Shown: positions 8,129-17,155, counted from the first letter of the stretch. The stretch is DNA of 64,000 bases from JANQPX01 sp965222015 (GCA_965222015.1 CBDCTL010000017.1:399920-463919), one strand, 5' to 3'. The notes: generated by a model not told the origin, from the letters alone. Translations and numbers: made by a program.

Positions 8129-9733
8129 TCAGCCCAATCCTGCCTTGGCATCGGCCATAATCATGTCGGCCCCTTTCTCACCGATCATGATCGTCGCGGC
8201 ATTGGTGTTGCCCGAAACGATCGTCGGCATGATCGAGGCGTCGACCACGCGCAGCCGATCGACTCCACGCACGCGCAGTCGCGTATCGACGACGGCAAGC
8301 GCGTCGGTTCCCATTTTGCAGCTGCCGACCGGATGCAGCAGCGAAAGGCCGGATCGGCGGCAGTGGTCGAGCAGATCGTCGTCGCTCCTGCAGTCCGGCC
8401 CCGGATTGATCTCCGCCTCCACATGACCCTTCATGGGATCGGTTTCCGAAATTTTTCGCGCGTGTTTCAGGCCCGCTATCGCCGCTTTCCGATCAGCCTC
8501 GCTTTTCAGGAAGTTGAACTGAATGGCCGGCTGATCCGTCGCATTTGGGCCGGTCGCGCGAACCGTGCCGCGGGCTTCCGGACGGATGTGCTCGGCCAGA
8601 ATGGTGAAGCCGGAAAACGGGCGAGGCTGCAGATCCTCGCCGGTGCACCAGGCCATGAAGGTGATCATCATGTCCGGCCGGTCGATGTCGGGGCTGGTGT
8701 GGACAAAGGTATTCGCGAAATTGCCGTTGCTCGCCATCGGGCCGGTGCGGAACAGGAGATAGCGAAGCAAGGCGAGACCGCCGCGCAGCTTGCTGTTATG
8801 CAGATCGTTGACCGTGACGGGAGTCTTGCTGCGGAACTCCAAACCGACGCCGAAATGATCCTGCAGATTTTCGCCGACGCCCGGCAACTCGACCTCAACC
8901 GGCACGCCGATGTCCTTCAGGACCTGGCCGGGGCCGATGCCGGAGACATGCAACAGTAAAGGGGAGCTGTAGGTGCCGCCGCACAGGATGACTTCGGCGC
9001 GTGCCCGCGCTTCCAGCTCACCGCCTTCGACGTCGTAGCGGACGCCGACCGCCTTGCCGTCTTCGAGAAGGATGCGTTTCACCAACGCATTAGTGACCAC
9101 CGCGAGGTTCTGGCGTTTCCCGAGATAACCGGCAGCCGTGCTCCACCTTCTGCCCTTGCGCGTGGTCACCTGGACATAGCCAGCGCCGAGTTGGGTCTCC
9201 CCATTGAAATCGTCATTCTGCGGTGAGCCCAGGCGGATCGCAGAATCGATAAACGCATCGGCGAGTTCATGACGTGACGGAAGGTCCGACACCCAGACCG
9301 GGCCGCCGGTTGCATGAAGCGCATTCGCGCCGCGTTCCTGATGCTCGCATTTCTTGAAAAAAGGCATGACGTCATCGAAACCCCAGCCCTCGCATCCCGA
9401 TGCCTGCCAGTTGTCGTAGTCCTCCGGTTGGCCGCGGACATAGATCATGCCGTTGATCGAGCCGGTGCCGCCCAGGACCTTGCCGCGCGGCTGGAACAAA
9501 CGGCGACCATTCAATTCGGGCTCGGGCTCGCTCGAAAAGCACCAGTTGACGTCCGGGTTGGCGTAGAGCTTGGCATAGCCCATGGGAATGTGAATCCAGG
9601 GGCTGCGATCCGGCCCTCCCGCTTCGAGAAGGAGCACGCTGTGTCCGGCCTCGCTCAGCCTACCGGCGACCACGCAACCGGCTGAGCCAGCCCCGATGAC
9701 GATGTAGTCGAAGGCCGTGGGCTCCGTCGTCAT
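8129..9733 (-). CDS. GMC-family FAD-dependent oxidoreductase (choline/alcohol dehydrogenase-like)
   Basis: 534 residues beginning MTTEPTAFDYIV. The frame is open far upstream, but the true start is fixed by the FAD-binding motif YIVIGAGSAGCVVAGRL at residues 10-26 and by an ATGA overlap with the permease stop (9730-9733). GMC signature 1 is GGTGSINGMIYVRGQ and signature 2 GTYSSPLLLHVSGIGP. The C-terminal catalytic residues lie in LLHPVGSCKMG (His) and SGNTNAATIMIGE (Asn). Family members oxidise alcohols, sugars or choline. No betaine genes lie nearby, so a sugar or polyol substrate fits the operon better. No signal peptide is seen. Confidence 0.85.
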   Translation of the reverse strand: MTTEPTAFDYIVIGAGSAGCVVAGRLSEAGHSVLLLEAGGPDRSPWIHIPMGYAKLYANPDVNWCFSSEPEPELNGRRLFQPRGKVLGGTGSINGMIYVRGQPEDYDNWQASGCEGWGFDDVMPFFKKCEHQERGANALHATGGPVWVSDLPSRHELADAFIDSAIRLGSPQNDDFNGETQLGAGYVQVTTRKGRRWSTAAGYLGKRQNLAVVTNALVKRILLEDGKAVGVRYDVEGGELEARARAEVILCGGTYSSPLLLHVSGIGPGQVLKDIGVPVEVELPGVGENLQDHFGVGLEFRSKTPVTVNDLHNSKLRGGLALLRYLLFRTGPMASNGNFANTFVHTSPDIDRPDMMITFMAWCTGEDLQPRPFSGFTILAEHIRPEARGTVRATGPNATDQPAIQFNFLKSEADRKAAIAGLKHARKISETDPMKGHVEAEINPGPDCRSDDDLLDHCRRSGLSLLHPVGSCKMGTDALAVVDTRLRVRGVDRLRVVDASIMPTIVSGNTNAATIMIGEKGADMIMADAKAGLG

Positions 9734-10677
9734 CGATTGTTTCTCCCCTTCAGATTGTCCAGCCAGACCGCGACGATGATGACAATCCCTATGAACACCT
9801 GCTGCCAAAAGGAGGAAACGCCGAGGATGTTGAGGGCATTGGTGATCATCGCCATGATCAAGGCACCGATCAGCGTGGTCTCGACGCCGCCGACGCCCCC
9901 GGTGAAGCTGGTGCCGCCGATGATAACAGCGGCGATCGCTTCCAGCTCGGCACCCTTGGCGACGTGGGGCGGTGTCGAGGCGAGCCGGCCGACCATGATC
10001 AGCGCTGCGATCGCCGCGAGGAACCCGCTGATCGTGTAGATCAGGATCTTCTGGCGATCGACGCGGATGCCCTCCAGGCGGCTGACCTGTTCGTTGCCGC
10101 CGATGGCGTAGACGTGACGGCCGAAGACCGTTCGGCGCAGCACGATATAGAGGGCTGCATAGACCACGATCACGATGACGATCGGCACGGGCAGGCCAAG
10201 AAAGCTGCCATTGCCGATCACGTCGTAGAACGGCACCAGCACCATGTAGGAGACGCCCTTGGTGATCACCAGCGCCAAGCCGCGAGCGATGCCCATCATG
10301 CCGAGCGTGGCGATGAAGGGAGGAATGCGGCCGCGCGTGATGACGATGCCATTGATCAGCCCGCAAAGCGTGCCGACCGCGATGCCGGCGGCTGTGGCGA
10401 GAAGCGGCGAAAAGCCGTTCTCGATCAGAAAGCCGATGGTCACCGCCGACAAGGCGAGAACCGAGCCGATCGAAAGGTCGATGCCGCCGGAGAGGATCAC
10501 CAGGGTCTGGCCGCCGGCGAGCACGGCGACGATGGCGACCTGCTTTAGGAGATTGGTGAGATTGCCGACCGTCAGGAAATGGGGCGAGAGCATCGAGATC
10601 ACGATCGCCATCAGGATCGTGACACCGACGATCCAGGTCAGCGGATAGCTCTTGAGCCTGGCGATCCGCTCACGCAT
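9730..10677 (-). CDS. ABC sugar transporter permease, RbsC type
   Basis: 315-residue inner-membrane protein with about eight to ten hydrophobic segments and the family motif SGGIDLSIGSVLALSA (about 63-78). Further conserved features are GLINGIVITRGRIPPFIATLG and the C-terminal GGTSFTGGVGGVE loop. It overlaps the ATPase stop by 8 bp upstream and the GMC gene start by 4 bp downstream, so it is tightly coupled. It is the partner of the ATPase at 10670-11440 and the binding protein at 11559-12524. Confidence 0.9.
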   Translation of the reverse strand: MRERIARLKSYPLTWIVGVTILMAIVISMLSPHFLTVGNLTNLLKQVAIVAVLAGGQTLVILSGGIDLSIGSVLALSAVTIGFLIENGFSPLLATAAGIAVGTLCGLINGIVITRGRIPPFIATLGMMGIARGLALVITKGVSYMVLVPFYDVIGNGSFLGLPVPIVIVIVVYAALYIVLRRTVFGRHVYAIGGNEQVSRLEGIRVDRQKILIYTISGFLAAIAALIMVGRLASTPPHVAKGAELEAIAAVIIGGTSFTGGVGGVETTLIGALIMAMITNALNILGVSSFWQQVFIGIVIIVAVWLDNLKGRNNR

Positions 10678-11440
10678 GCGACGGCTCTCCCGTGGCAGGT
10701 GGCCTGCCGGAGATGATCATCTGCACGATCTCGTCCTGGCTATGCGCGTTGGTCGCACAGGTGTGAACGAGCTTTCCGCCTTTCAATACGTAGATGCGAT
10801 CGGTGAACCGGTAGACGTCGTGGATGTCGTGGCTGATGAAGAAGATGCCGAGACCCTTCGACTTCAGCTCCTTGATCAACTCGACCACGAGCTGCGTTTC
10901 CTCCATGCCGAGTGCTGCGGTCGGCTCGTCCATGATCAGGATCTTGGCTTGGAAATAGACCGCTCGGCCGATCGCGATCGACTGGCGCTGGCCGCCCGAC
11001 AGATTCTCGACCCGGGTGGTGAGCGATTCGATCTTGATGCGCAGACTGTCCAGAATGCGCCGCGTCTCGCGCAGCATGAAAGCTTCGTCGAGAAAACCGT
11101 AGCGGTTCGCTTCCCGGCCCATGAACAGGTTGGCCGGCGCGTCGAGATTGCCGCAGAGCGCCAGCTCCTGATAGATCGTCTCGATGCCGTAGGCGCGCGC
11201 GTCGTTCGGATCATCGATCGTCGCCGGTTCACCGTCGATGAAGATTTCGCCCTCATCCGGGGTCAGCGCACCGGCCAGGATCTTGACCAGGGTCGACTTG
11301 CCGGCGCCGTTATGCCCGAGAATGCCGACCACCTCGCCCGGATAGAGATCGACACTGACATCCTCAAGCGCGCTGATTCCGCCGAAATGCTTGCTGACAC
11401 CACGCATGCGCGCAAGCGGTGTTTTTTCTAACTCGGACAT
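10670..11440 (-). CDS. ABC sugar transporter ATP-binding protein (single-domain)
   Basis: 256 residues starting MSELEKTPLARMRGVSK. The frame extends upstream, but this start has a GAGG about 10 nt ahead and matches the family N-terminus. Walker A GHNGAGKST lies near 44-52, signature NLSGGQRQSIAIG, Walker B ILIMDEPTAALG, and the H-loop FFISHDIHDVYR. Like the other ribose-type ATPase at 777-1565 it is a single ABC domain instead of the RbsA tandem. It would energise the permease that overlaps its stop codon. Confidence 0.88.
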   Translation of the reverse strand: MSELEKTPLARMRGVSKHFGGISALEDVSVDLYPGEVVGILGHNGAGKSTLVKILAGALTPDEGEIFIDGEPATIDDPNDARAYGIETIYQELALCGNLDAPANLFMGREANRYGFLDEAFMLRETRRILDSLRIKIESLTTRVENLSGGQRQSIAIGRAVYFQAKILIMDEPTAALGMEETQLVVELIKELKSKGLGIFFISHDIHDVYRFTDRIYVLKGGKLVHTCATNAHSQDEIVQMIISGRPPATGEPSHA

Positions 11441-11558
11441 TGATGCAAGGCCTCGGCACGGGCAGCAGAATTGACCCGCATGCAGTGGCCGGGGTCGGTC
11501 GCCCAGTCCATCTGGAAGGGCAACCAACCCCCTGAGTAGCGCGGCTGCCGCCCGGCAG

Positions 11559-12524
11559 TCACTCGATGCCGCGGCTCTTCAGATAGTCGTCGGTGACGTC
11601 GTCCTTCAGCATGATCTTGGACGGCACCACGACCCAAGGCTCCGGCTCGGCGCCGTTGACCACGACGTCATAGGCGGTCTTCACGGCCTGGTAGCCGACC
11701 TGATCGGTATTGCCATCGATGGTTGCCAGCATGTCGCCGGACTTGAGTGCTTCGAGTGCTGCCGGAATAGCGTCGTCACCGACTACTACGACCTGATCGG
11801 CCTTGCCCGCACTCTTCACCGCCTGCACCGCGCCGAGCGCCATCTCGTCATTGGAGGCCAGGATGGCATCGACATCCGGATGCGCCTGGAGAATGTCCTC
11901 GGTCGCCTTCAGACCTTTTTCGCGGTCCCAATCGGCTGAGATGGAAGCGACGATCTCGATACCGGAGACAGCGTCCAGAACCTCATGCATACCGACCAGC
12001 CGCTCTTCGGCGGTCGAGCTGCCGCGAAAGCCCTCCAGAATGGCAACTTGGCCCTCGCCGCCGAGATGATCGACGACAAATTCCGCCATGCCCTTATAGG
12101 AAAGCCGCTCGTCCAGGCCGACGAACGTCACGACATCAGCGAGCCCTTCCTCCGCTCGGGTGTCGGCGGTCACCACGGGTATGCCCAAACCGTTCGCCTC
12201 GCGGATTTTCGGGATGAGCGCTTTCGCGTTCATCGGCACGAGCACAAGCGCGTCCGGGCTTTTCACGAGCTCGCTTTCGACCACCCCGATCTGCCCCTCG
12301 ATATCGCCGTTGAACTCGGCCGACACCCAGCTTAACTCCACGCCGAGTTCCTCAGCCGCCTTCTTGGCGCCTTCACCCATCCGCCAGTAGTAGGGGTTGG
12401 TCATGTCCTTCACGACGAACGAAATGCTGACGTCTTCGGCGTGAACCGAAGATATGCCGGCCGCAGCCAGCATGGCCGAGGCCGCTAAAGTCCGTGTCGC
12501 CCACCTGACGTTCGAGCTTTTCAT
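11559..12524 (-). CDS. Ribose-type sugar ABC transporter substrate-binding protein
   Basis: 321 residues. Start MKSSNVRWATRT is chosen because GGGGAGG lies 7 nt upstream and it yields a clean signal peptide (TLAASAMLAAAGISSVHA, cleavage near residue 28). The mature part is Peripla_BP_4: DMTNPYYWRMGEGAKKAA for the first strand-helix, DALVLVPMNAKALIP, and DAILASNDEMALGAVQA with the conserved Asn-Asp contact, then VVGDDAIPAALEAL. It is periplasmic, delivering a monosaccharide or polyol to the transporter encoded just downstream (118-bp gap). It is not closely similar to the binding protein at 1738-2832, so it is probably a different ligand class. Confidence 0.9.
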   Translation of the reverse strand: MKSSNVRWATRTLAASAMLAAAGISSVHAEDVSISFVVKDMTNPYYWRMGEGAKKAAEELGVELSWVSAEFNGDIEGQIGVVESELVKSPDALVLVPMNAKALIPKIREANGLGIPVVTADTRAEEGLADVVTFVGLDERLSYKGMAEFVVDHLGGEGQVAILEGFRGSSTAEERLVGMHEVLDAVSGIEIVASISADWDREKGLKATEDILQAHPDVDAILASNDEMALGAVQAVKSAGKADQVVVVGDDAIPAALEALKSGDMLATIDGNTDQVGYQAVKTAYDVVVNGAEPEPWVVVPSKIMLKDDVTDDYLKSRGIE

Positions 12525-12688
12525 TGATCGCCTCCCCATAACCAAGAATTTGTTGCGCGCGCATGCAGCCAAGAGAGCACAGGCGCAGCACAGTTTATCA
12601 GTAACCAAGCTAAGGCATCTTGGAAGAATTCCCGAGGATGATTTTGTCCAGATCGGACAAATCCGGCCTGAGCGGGATGGCTACTCGC

Positions 12689-13513
12689 TCAGTCGTCGCT
12701 GAGCCTGGCTCCGGGTTGGGGCGGGGCGTCGTAGCAGCCGAGAACCTGCTGATCGAAATCGACGATCGAGCCCGTCATCATGCCGCTGGCATCCGAGCAC
12801 ATGAAGGCAATGGCTTTTGCGACCTCTGTCGGCTCGAGCAGCCGTTTGAAGGGCTGGCGCGCAGCGGCCGCTTCCAGCCAATTCTCGTCCGCGCCGTGGA
12901 AGCTCTGTTGGATGGCATGCTCGCCCGGCGTGTTCATCCAGCCGATATTCAGACCATTGACGCGGATGCGATCGGGCATCAGCGAAAACGCGATGTTCCT
13001 GGTCAAGGTCATCAGCGCCCCTTTCGATCCCGAATAGGCACAGATGAATGGCTGCCCGCCGAGGCCGGACATCGAAAGGATGTTCACCAACGCGCCTTCG
13101 ATACGTTCCCGGCGCATGATCTTCGCCGCATCCTGCATCAGGAAAAATGGGGCGCGTACATTAATCGCGAACATGCGATCGAACAGGTCCGGGCTGGTAT
13201 TCAAGATGGTGCCGCGGTCGGTCAATCCGGCAGCGTTGACCAGCGCATCGACCCTGCCGAACGCGTCGTCAGCCTTGGCCGTAATCCGCCGCACATCCTC
13301 GACATTGGCGAGATCGCCTTGCACGAAATGAGCTTCCGTGCCGGCAGCGTTCAAGTCGTCGACAACAGCCTTGCCACGTTCGGCATTGCGCCCATTGATC
13401 ACGATGCCCCGTGCCCCACACTCCGCAAACAAGCGCGCCGTGGCTTCCCCCAAACCTTGAGTGCCGCCTGTAACAATTGCGACCTGTCCTTCAAACATCC
13501 CGTTTGCTTTCAT
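12689..13513 (-). CDS. Short-chain dehydrogenase/reductase (SDR)
   Basis: 274-residue classical SDR, cytoplasmic and NAD(P)-dependent. TGGTQGLGEATA (about 15-26) is the cofactor glycine motif, NAAG near residue 92 is the structural motif, and the catalytic set is Ser in ILSMSG plus YSGSK. It is the first recognisable enzyme of the second sugar operon, ahead of the binding-protein gene by 165 bp, and likely oxidises or reduces a sugar or inosose intermediate together with the GMC and IolG-like enzymes. A Shine-Dalgarno-like GAGGG precedes the ATG. The product cannot be specified further. Confidence 0.82.
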   Translation of the reverse strand: MKANGMFEGQVAIVTGGTQGLGEATARLFAECGARGIVINGRNAERGKAVVDDLNAAGTEAHFVQGDLANVEDVRRITAKADDAFGRVDALVNAAGLTDRGTILNTSPDLFDRMFAINVRAPFFLMQDAAKIMRRERIEGALVNILSMSGLGGQPFICAYSGSKGALMTLTRNIAFSLMPDRIRVNGLNIGWMNTPGEHAIQQSFHGADENWLEAAAARQPFKRLLEPTEVAKAIAFMCSDASGMMTGSIVDFDQQVLGCYDAPPQPGARLSDD

Positions 13514-13680
13514 CGTTGCTATCCTCCCTCTACCGGTACGATGTCGGTGCCGCTACTGATCATTGATCGAAGGCGATGCCTGACGAAGCCCTTCGAAACT
13601 TCGCGGGGTCCAGAGGACGACGAAGATCCAAGGCATCTCTCCGCCTTGATGCGGCAGAGGCACCAGTAGTCAGCAGTGTA

Positions 13681-13908
13681 TCATTTCAGGCGGTCATAAG
13701 AATTGCGAAGATATCCACATTGGAATTGTTGACCCCATAGACTTTTGCACGGCGGCGTAGGGGGGCTCTTCGCAACAGGCGGCTTCAAAGGTGAGCCTTC
13801 CTTTCGACGTCCAAACATCTCATGTTCAAAATGGACAGAATAGGCCTTTCCACCGGCATGAAGCTCGACGATAATTTCGATAAGGGGGGAGCCAGCGGAA
13901 GACGTCAT
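13681..13908 (-). CDS. Small hypothetical protein (75 aa)
   Basis: Short reading frame starting MTSSAGSPLIEIIVELHAGGKAY, preceded by a strong GAGAGGAG 8 nt from the ATG, divergent from the binding-protein gene at 13959. The first 30 residues alternate hydrophobic and charged (a beta-rich look), followed by a basic, proline-rich tail with two cysteines. There is no signal peptide and no family recognised. Support rests on the ribosome-binding site and on the position upstream of the SDR operon; chance is not excluded. Confidence 0.4.
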   Translation of the reverse strand: MTSSAGSPLIEIIVELHAGGKAYSVHFEHEMFGRRKEGSPLKPPVAKSPPTPPCKSLWGQQFQCGYLRNSYDRLK

Positions 13909-13958
13909 GCGTGTGCTCCTCTCGAAAGCATTGTGAAGAAAATTCAGGGAGGAGACAT

Positions 13959-15308
13959 ATGCTTCGGGAAAGCCTGACGAGTCATGTGCAAGGCTTGGCC
14001 CTTGCAATTGGGACGGCGAGCTTGGCGCTCGGCGTAGCAACGCCTGCTCAGGCCGACGGTGTCCTTGATGGTGAGACGATCCGGATCCTCGGGATCGGTG
14101 ATCCGGTCTTTCAAGTTATGCAGCGCATCCATGGAGATCTCGAAGAGATGGCCGGCGGCACCATTCAGCTGGATGTGCGTCCGTTCGACGTCCTCCACCA
14201 GCAGGTGCTCCTCAACGCGCAGAACGATGTTTCGAGCTACGATCTGATTGCCGTCGATCTGCCGCAGTTCGGCGAGTACATGCATTTTCTCACCAACCTC
14301 AACCCGCTGATCGAAGAGCATGGCTTCGACGGCTCGGACTTCCACGACGTCGCCTGGAGCGGCGCGCAGTTCGGCGGTCAGCAGCTCGGCATTCCGCTGC
14401 AGCCACATCCGGAGATCTTCGCTTACCGCAAGGACATCTTCGAGAAATACGGACTGGGTACTCCTGTAAGCCATGCGGACGTGCTGGCCGCGGGCAAGAC
14501 CATCCAGGAAAACGAGGACGGCATGGCCGGCGTCTGCTGGAACGCGGCGCGCGGCACGCCGATAGGGCAGAGCTTCGTCATGACGCTCGGCGATTTCGGC
14601 GCAGCACCGATCGACATGGTCAAGGTCGGCGACGACTACGACATGGGCAATATCAAGCCCGAAAACATGCATCCGACCATCGACACGGAAGCCGGCAAGG
14701 CGACCATGGACTACTTCCTGTCGCTCCTCGAGGTGTCGCCTCCCGGCATCCTGAATATGGCCTGGGATGAGCGGGTGCGCGTCTTCGCCCAGGGCGGCTG
14801 CGCGATGACCTATATCTGGTCCGGCCGCTCCGCGATCTACGAGCTGGACGAGGCGGCACCGGCGCGCGGCAATGTCGGCTATGTGCCGCACCCGAGCGGT
14901 CCCGGCTCGCCGAACCGCTCGACGCTGGGCGGCTGGTATCTCTCGATCCCGACCAATATCGATCCCGAGCGCGTCCAGCTGGCCTGGAAGGTGATCGATT
15001 GGCTGACCAGCCCCGAGATGATCGCCGAATACACCAAGCACGGCAATTGCGTCGCGCCGCGGAAATCGGTCAGCGCCGATCCCGATGTCATCGCGCGTTG
15101 CCCGGTGATCCCGCATGTCAACCAGATGGCCGAGGACGGCTTCATGCATGGCTGGCAGCGCCCTCCGGTGCCGGAGTTCCAGAAGATGGTCGACGTCATG
15201 GGGGCGGAGACGCATTCGGTCCTGACCGGCGACACCACGCCCGAGGATGCGCTCGCCAACGGTCAGCGCCTGCTCGATCGTGAGATGCGCAAGGCCGGCT
15301 ACTACTGA
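13959..15308 (+). CDS. Extracellular solute-binding protein family 1 (CUT1 sugar transporter)
   Basis: 449 residues. The start at 13959 has AGGGAGGAG 5 nt upstream, and it gives a signal peptide (LALAIGTASLALGVATPAQA, cleavage near residue 33). SBP_bac_1 features: an N-terminal ETIRILGIGDPVFQVMQRI strand-helix, SSYDLIAVDLPQFGEY, WNAARGTPIGQSFVMTLGD, and LGGWYLSIPTNIDPERVQ near the C-terminus. It is periplasmic and captures an oligosaccharide or polyol for the permeases encoded next. Its C-terminal half aligns by eye with the sensor domain of the regulator at 5316-7088, which implies that the two recognise the same or a related ligand. Confidence 0.92.
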   Translation: MLRESLTSHVQGLALAIGTASLALGVATPAQADGVLDGETIRILGIGDPVFQVMQRIHGDLEEMAGGTIQLDVRPFDVLHQQVLLNAQNDVSSYDLIAVDLPQFGEYMHFLTNLNPLIEEHGFDGSDFHDVAWSGAQFGGQQLGIPLQPHPEIFAYRKDIFEKYGLGTPVSHADVLAAGKTIQENEDGMAGVCWNAARGTPIGQSFVMTLGDFGAAPIDMVKVGDDYDMGNIKPENMHPTIDTEAGKATMDYFLSLLEVSPPGILNMAWDERVRVFAQGGCAMTYIWSGRSAIYELDEAAPARGNVGYVPHPSGPGSPNRSTLGGWYLSIPTNIDPERVQLAWKVIDWLTSPEMIAEYTKHGNCVAPRKSVSADPDVIARCPVIPHVNQMAEDGFMHGWQRPPVPEFQKMVDVMGAETHSVLTGDTTPEDALANGQRLLDREMRKAGYY

Positions 15309-15322
15309 GCCGGATGCCGCTG

Positions 15323-15373
15323 GGAGCGGGCGCGAACACGACTCGCGTCCGCTCCGGCGGGCACGCCGCCCGC
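15323..15373 (+). promoter_or_regulatory. Tandem hairpins between binding-protein and permease genes
   Basis: A 13-bp stem with one G-U pair (ggagcgggcgcga 15323-15335, tcgcgtccgctcc 15343-15355, 7-nt loop) sits 14 nt after the binding-protein stop. A 6-bp GC stem follows at 15357-15373 with a short A-run after it. No T-tract, so it is probably a 3'-end stabiliser or attenuator giving higher binding-protein than permease expression. Confidence 0.55.
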
Positions 15374-15416
15374 ATGAGAAAAAATCCCATGCTCCTTGTC
15401 AGGTGACAGGCGGACC

Positions 15417-16295
15417 ATGTCCCAGAACCGCGAAGCCCGACGCGCCGCGACCGTGCTGGTTTCACCGGCGGTCCTGCTGCTCCTGGCGCTCAATATCTTT
15501 CCGATCGGCTTCGCGGTCTTCATCAGCCTCCGCCACTGGTCGCTCTCCAGTCCCAACCCGCCGCGCTTTGCCGGGCTCTTCAACTACGAAGAGCTGACCT
15601 GGGACGATCGCTTCATCAACGCCCTTTGGGTCTCGGCGACCTTCATCCTGCTCGCGGTCCTGATCGAGCTGCTGCTCGGCTTCGCCCTGGCCTTCGTTTT
15701 CAACAGCAAGCTCAGGGGCCTGGATACGCTCCGGAAGCTCTCGCTTCTCCCGGTGATGGCCATGCCGCTCGTGGTCGGCCTCGTCTGGTTCTACATGCTG
15801 AACGAGAATTTCGGCGTGGTGAACTGGCTCGCGACCCTGTTCGGATCCGAGCGCCTGCCGTTTCTGACCGACAAGACGCTTGCCATGTTCTCGATCGTGC
15901 TCGCCGATGTCTGGCAATGGACGCCGTTCGTCACGCTGGTCATTTTCGCCGCGCTTCAGTCTCTCCCTGAATATGTCTTCGAAGCAGGCCGCATGGACGG
16001 GCTGACCGAGCGCGAGATCTTCTGGCGCATCACCCTGCCGCTGTTGCGCCCCGCCATTCTGGTGGTGCTGATCATCCGGGCGATCGACGCGTTCCGCATG
16101 ATCGAGCTGGTCTTCATGATGACCAAGGGCGGTCCCGGCGGCAGCACCGAAGTGCTCCCCTGGTACATCTACACGACGGGCTTTCTCTCTCTCGATCTCG
16201 GCTATGCAGGCGCCATGGCCGTTGTGATGATCATCATCGTCACACTCGGCGCGCAGGTCTTCGTGCGAAAAATCGCCGATCCGGTGAAGGGCTGA
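15417..16295 (+). CDS. CUT1 sugar ABC transporter permease (MalF/UgpA type)
   Basis: 292 residues from the ATG at 15417 (an in-frame TTG at 15396 would add 7). Six transmembrane segments are apparent, the first being VLLLLALNIFPIGFAVFISL. The EAA loop is YVFEAGRMDGLTEREIFWRI (residues about 187-206), the coupling helix that docks to the ATPase. The stop codon shares one base with the start of the next permease (16295), indicating coupled translation. It forms the channel heterodimer with the 16295-17155 product. Confidence 0.9.
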   Translation: MSQNREARRAATVLVSPAVLLLLALNIFPIGFAVFISLRHWSLSSPNPPRFAGLFNYEELTWDDRFINALWVSATFILLAVLIELLLGFALAFVFNSKLRGLDTLRKLSLLPVMAMPLVVGLVWFYMLNENFGVVNWLATLFGSERLPFLTDKTLAMFSIVLADVWQWTPFVTLVIFAALQSLPEYVFEAGRMDGLTEREIFWRITLPLLRPAILVVLIIRAIDAFRMIELVFMMTKGGPGGSTEVLPWYIYTTGFLSLDLGYAGAMAVVMIIIVTLGAQVFVRKIADPVKG

Positions 16296-17155
16296 TGGCG
16301 ACGCTCGACACCAAATCCCGCGGGTCGGCTGCGCTTAGCATCACCGACTATGCGCGCTATCTGGGCGCGGCCATCTTCGTCGGTTTCTGTCTGTTCCCCT
16401 TCTACATGGTGCTCAGCACCTCGGTGAAGAAAGAGAGCGACATCTTCTCCTGGCCGCCTGCCTGGCTGTTCGATCCGACCTTCGACAACTACCACGCTGC
16501 CCTGTTCGTGTTCGGCGGAAGCGGGGTTCTGCCGTTTCTGATCAACAGCCTGGTGGTCACGGCGGGCAGTACGCTTCTCGCGGTCGGCCTCGGCTCGATG
16601 GTGGCCTACGGTCTGACGCGCTTTCGGGTCATCGGCGGCAACCACATCTTCTTCTTCATCCTGTCCACGCGCTTTGCCCCGCCGGTCGCCTTCGTCGTGC
16701 CGATCTATCTGATGGTTCGCGATGTCGGGCTGTTGGACACCCACCTTGCCCTGATCCTCATCTACACCTCGATGAACCTCTCGCTCGTCGTCTGGATCAT
16801 CCGCGGCTTCTTCGAGGCGATCCCGGTGGAGATTGAGGAAGCGGCGCAGATCGACGGCTATTCGCGCCTGCAGATCTTCCGAAAGGTCGCCCTCCCTCTG
16901 GTCAAGCCGGGGCTGATTACAACCTCGATCCTCTCGGCGATCATGTCCTGGAACGAGTTTCTGATCGCCACCGTGATGACCCAGAACAAGGCGGCGACGC
17001 TGCCCGTCTATCTCGCGGGTTTTTCCGGTTCCATGGGGCTGGAATGGGGGCCGTACATGGCGGTGGGCGCGATGGCCGTCCTGCCGATCATGATCTTCAC
17101 CCTGGTGCTGCAGCGCCATCTGGTTCGCGGCCTCACCTTCGGCGCGGTGCGGTAG
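16295..17155 (+). CDS. CUT1 sugar ABC transporter permease (MalG/UgpE type)
   Basis: 286 residues with six predicted membrane helices (first: AAIFVGFCLFPFYMVLSTSV). The EAA motif is PVEIEEAAQIDGYSRLQIFR (about 177-196). It overlaps the first permease by one base and ends 2 bp before the first ATPase gene. It is the second half of the translocation pore for the sugar delivered by the 13959 binding protein. Confidence 0.9.
   Translation: MATLDTKSRGSAALSITDYARYLGAAIFVGFCLFPFYMVLSTSVKKESDIFSWPPAWLFDPTFDNYHAALFVFGGSGVLPFLINSLVVTAGSTLLAVGLGSMVAYGLTRFRVIGGNHIFFFILSTRFAPPVAFVVPIYLMVRDVGLLDTHLALILIYTSMNLSLVVWIIRGFFEAIPVEIEEAAQIDGYSRLQIFRKVALPLVKPGLITTSILSAIMSWNEFLIATVMTQNKAATLPVYLAGFSGSMGLEWGPYMAVGAMAVLPIMIFTLVLQRHLVRGLTFGAVR

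Noticed and set aside
8129..10366. 745-aa open frame extending upstream of the GMC oxidoreductase
   Set aside because: The first 211 residues are an out-of-frame shadow of the permease gene; the FAD motif and ATGA overlap fix the start at 9733.
13944..15215. 423-aa minus-strand frame opposite the binding-protein gene
   Set aside because: Antisense shadow of a clear signal-peptide-bearing binding protein in GC-rich DNA.
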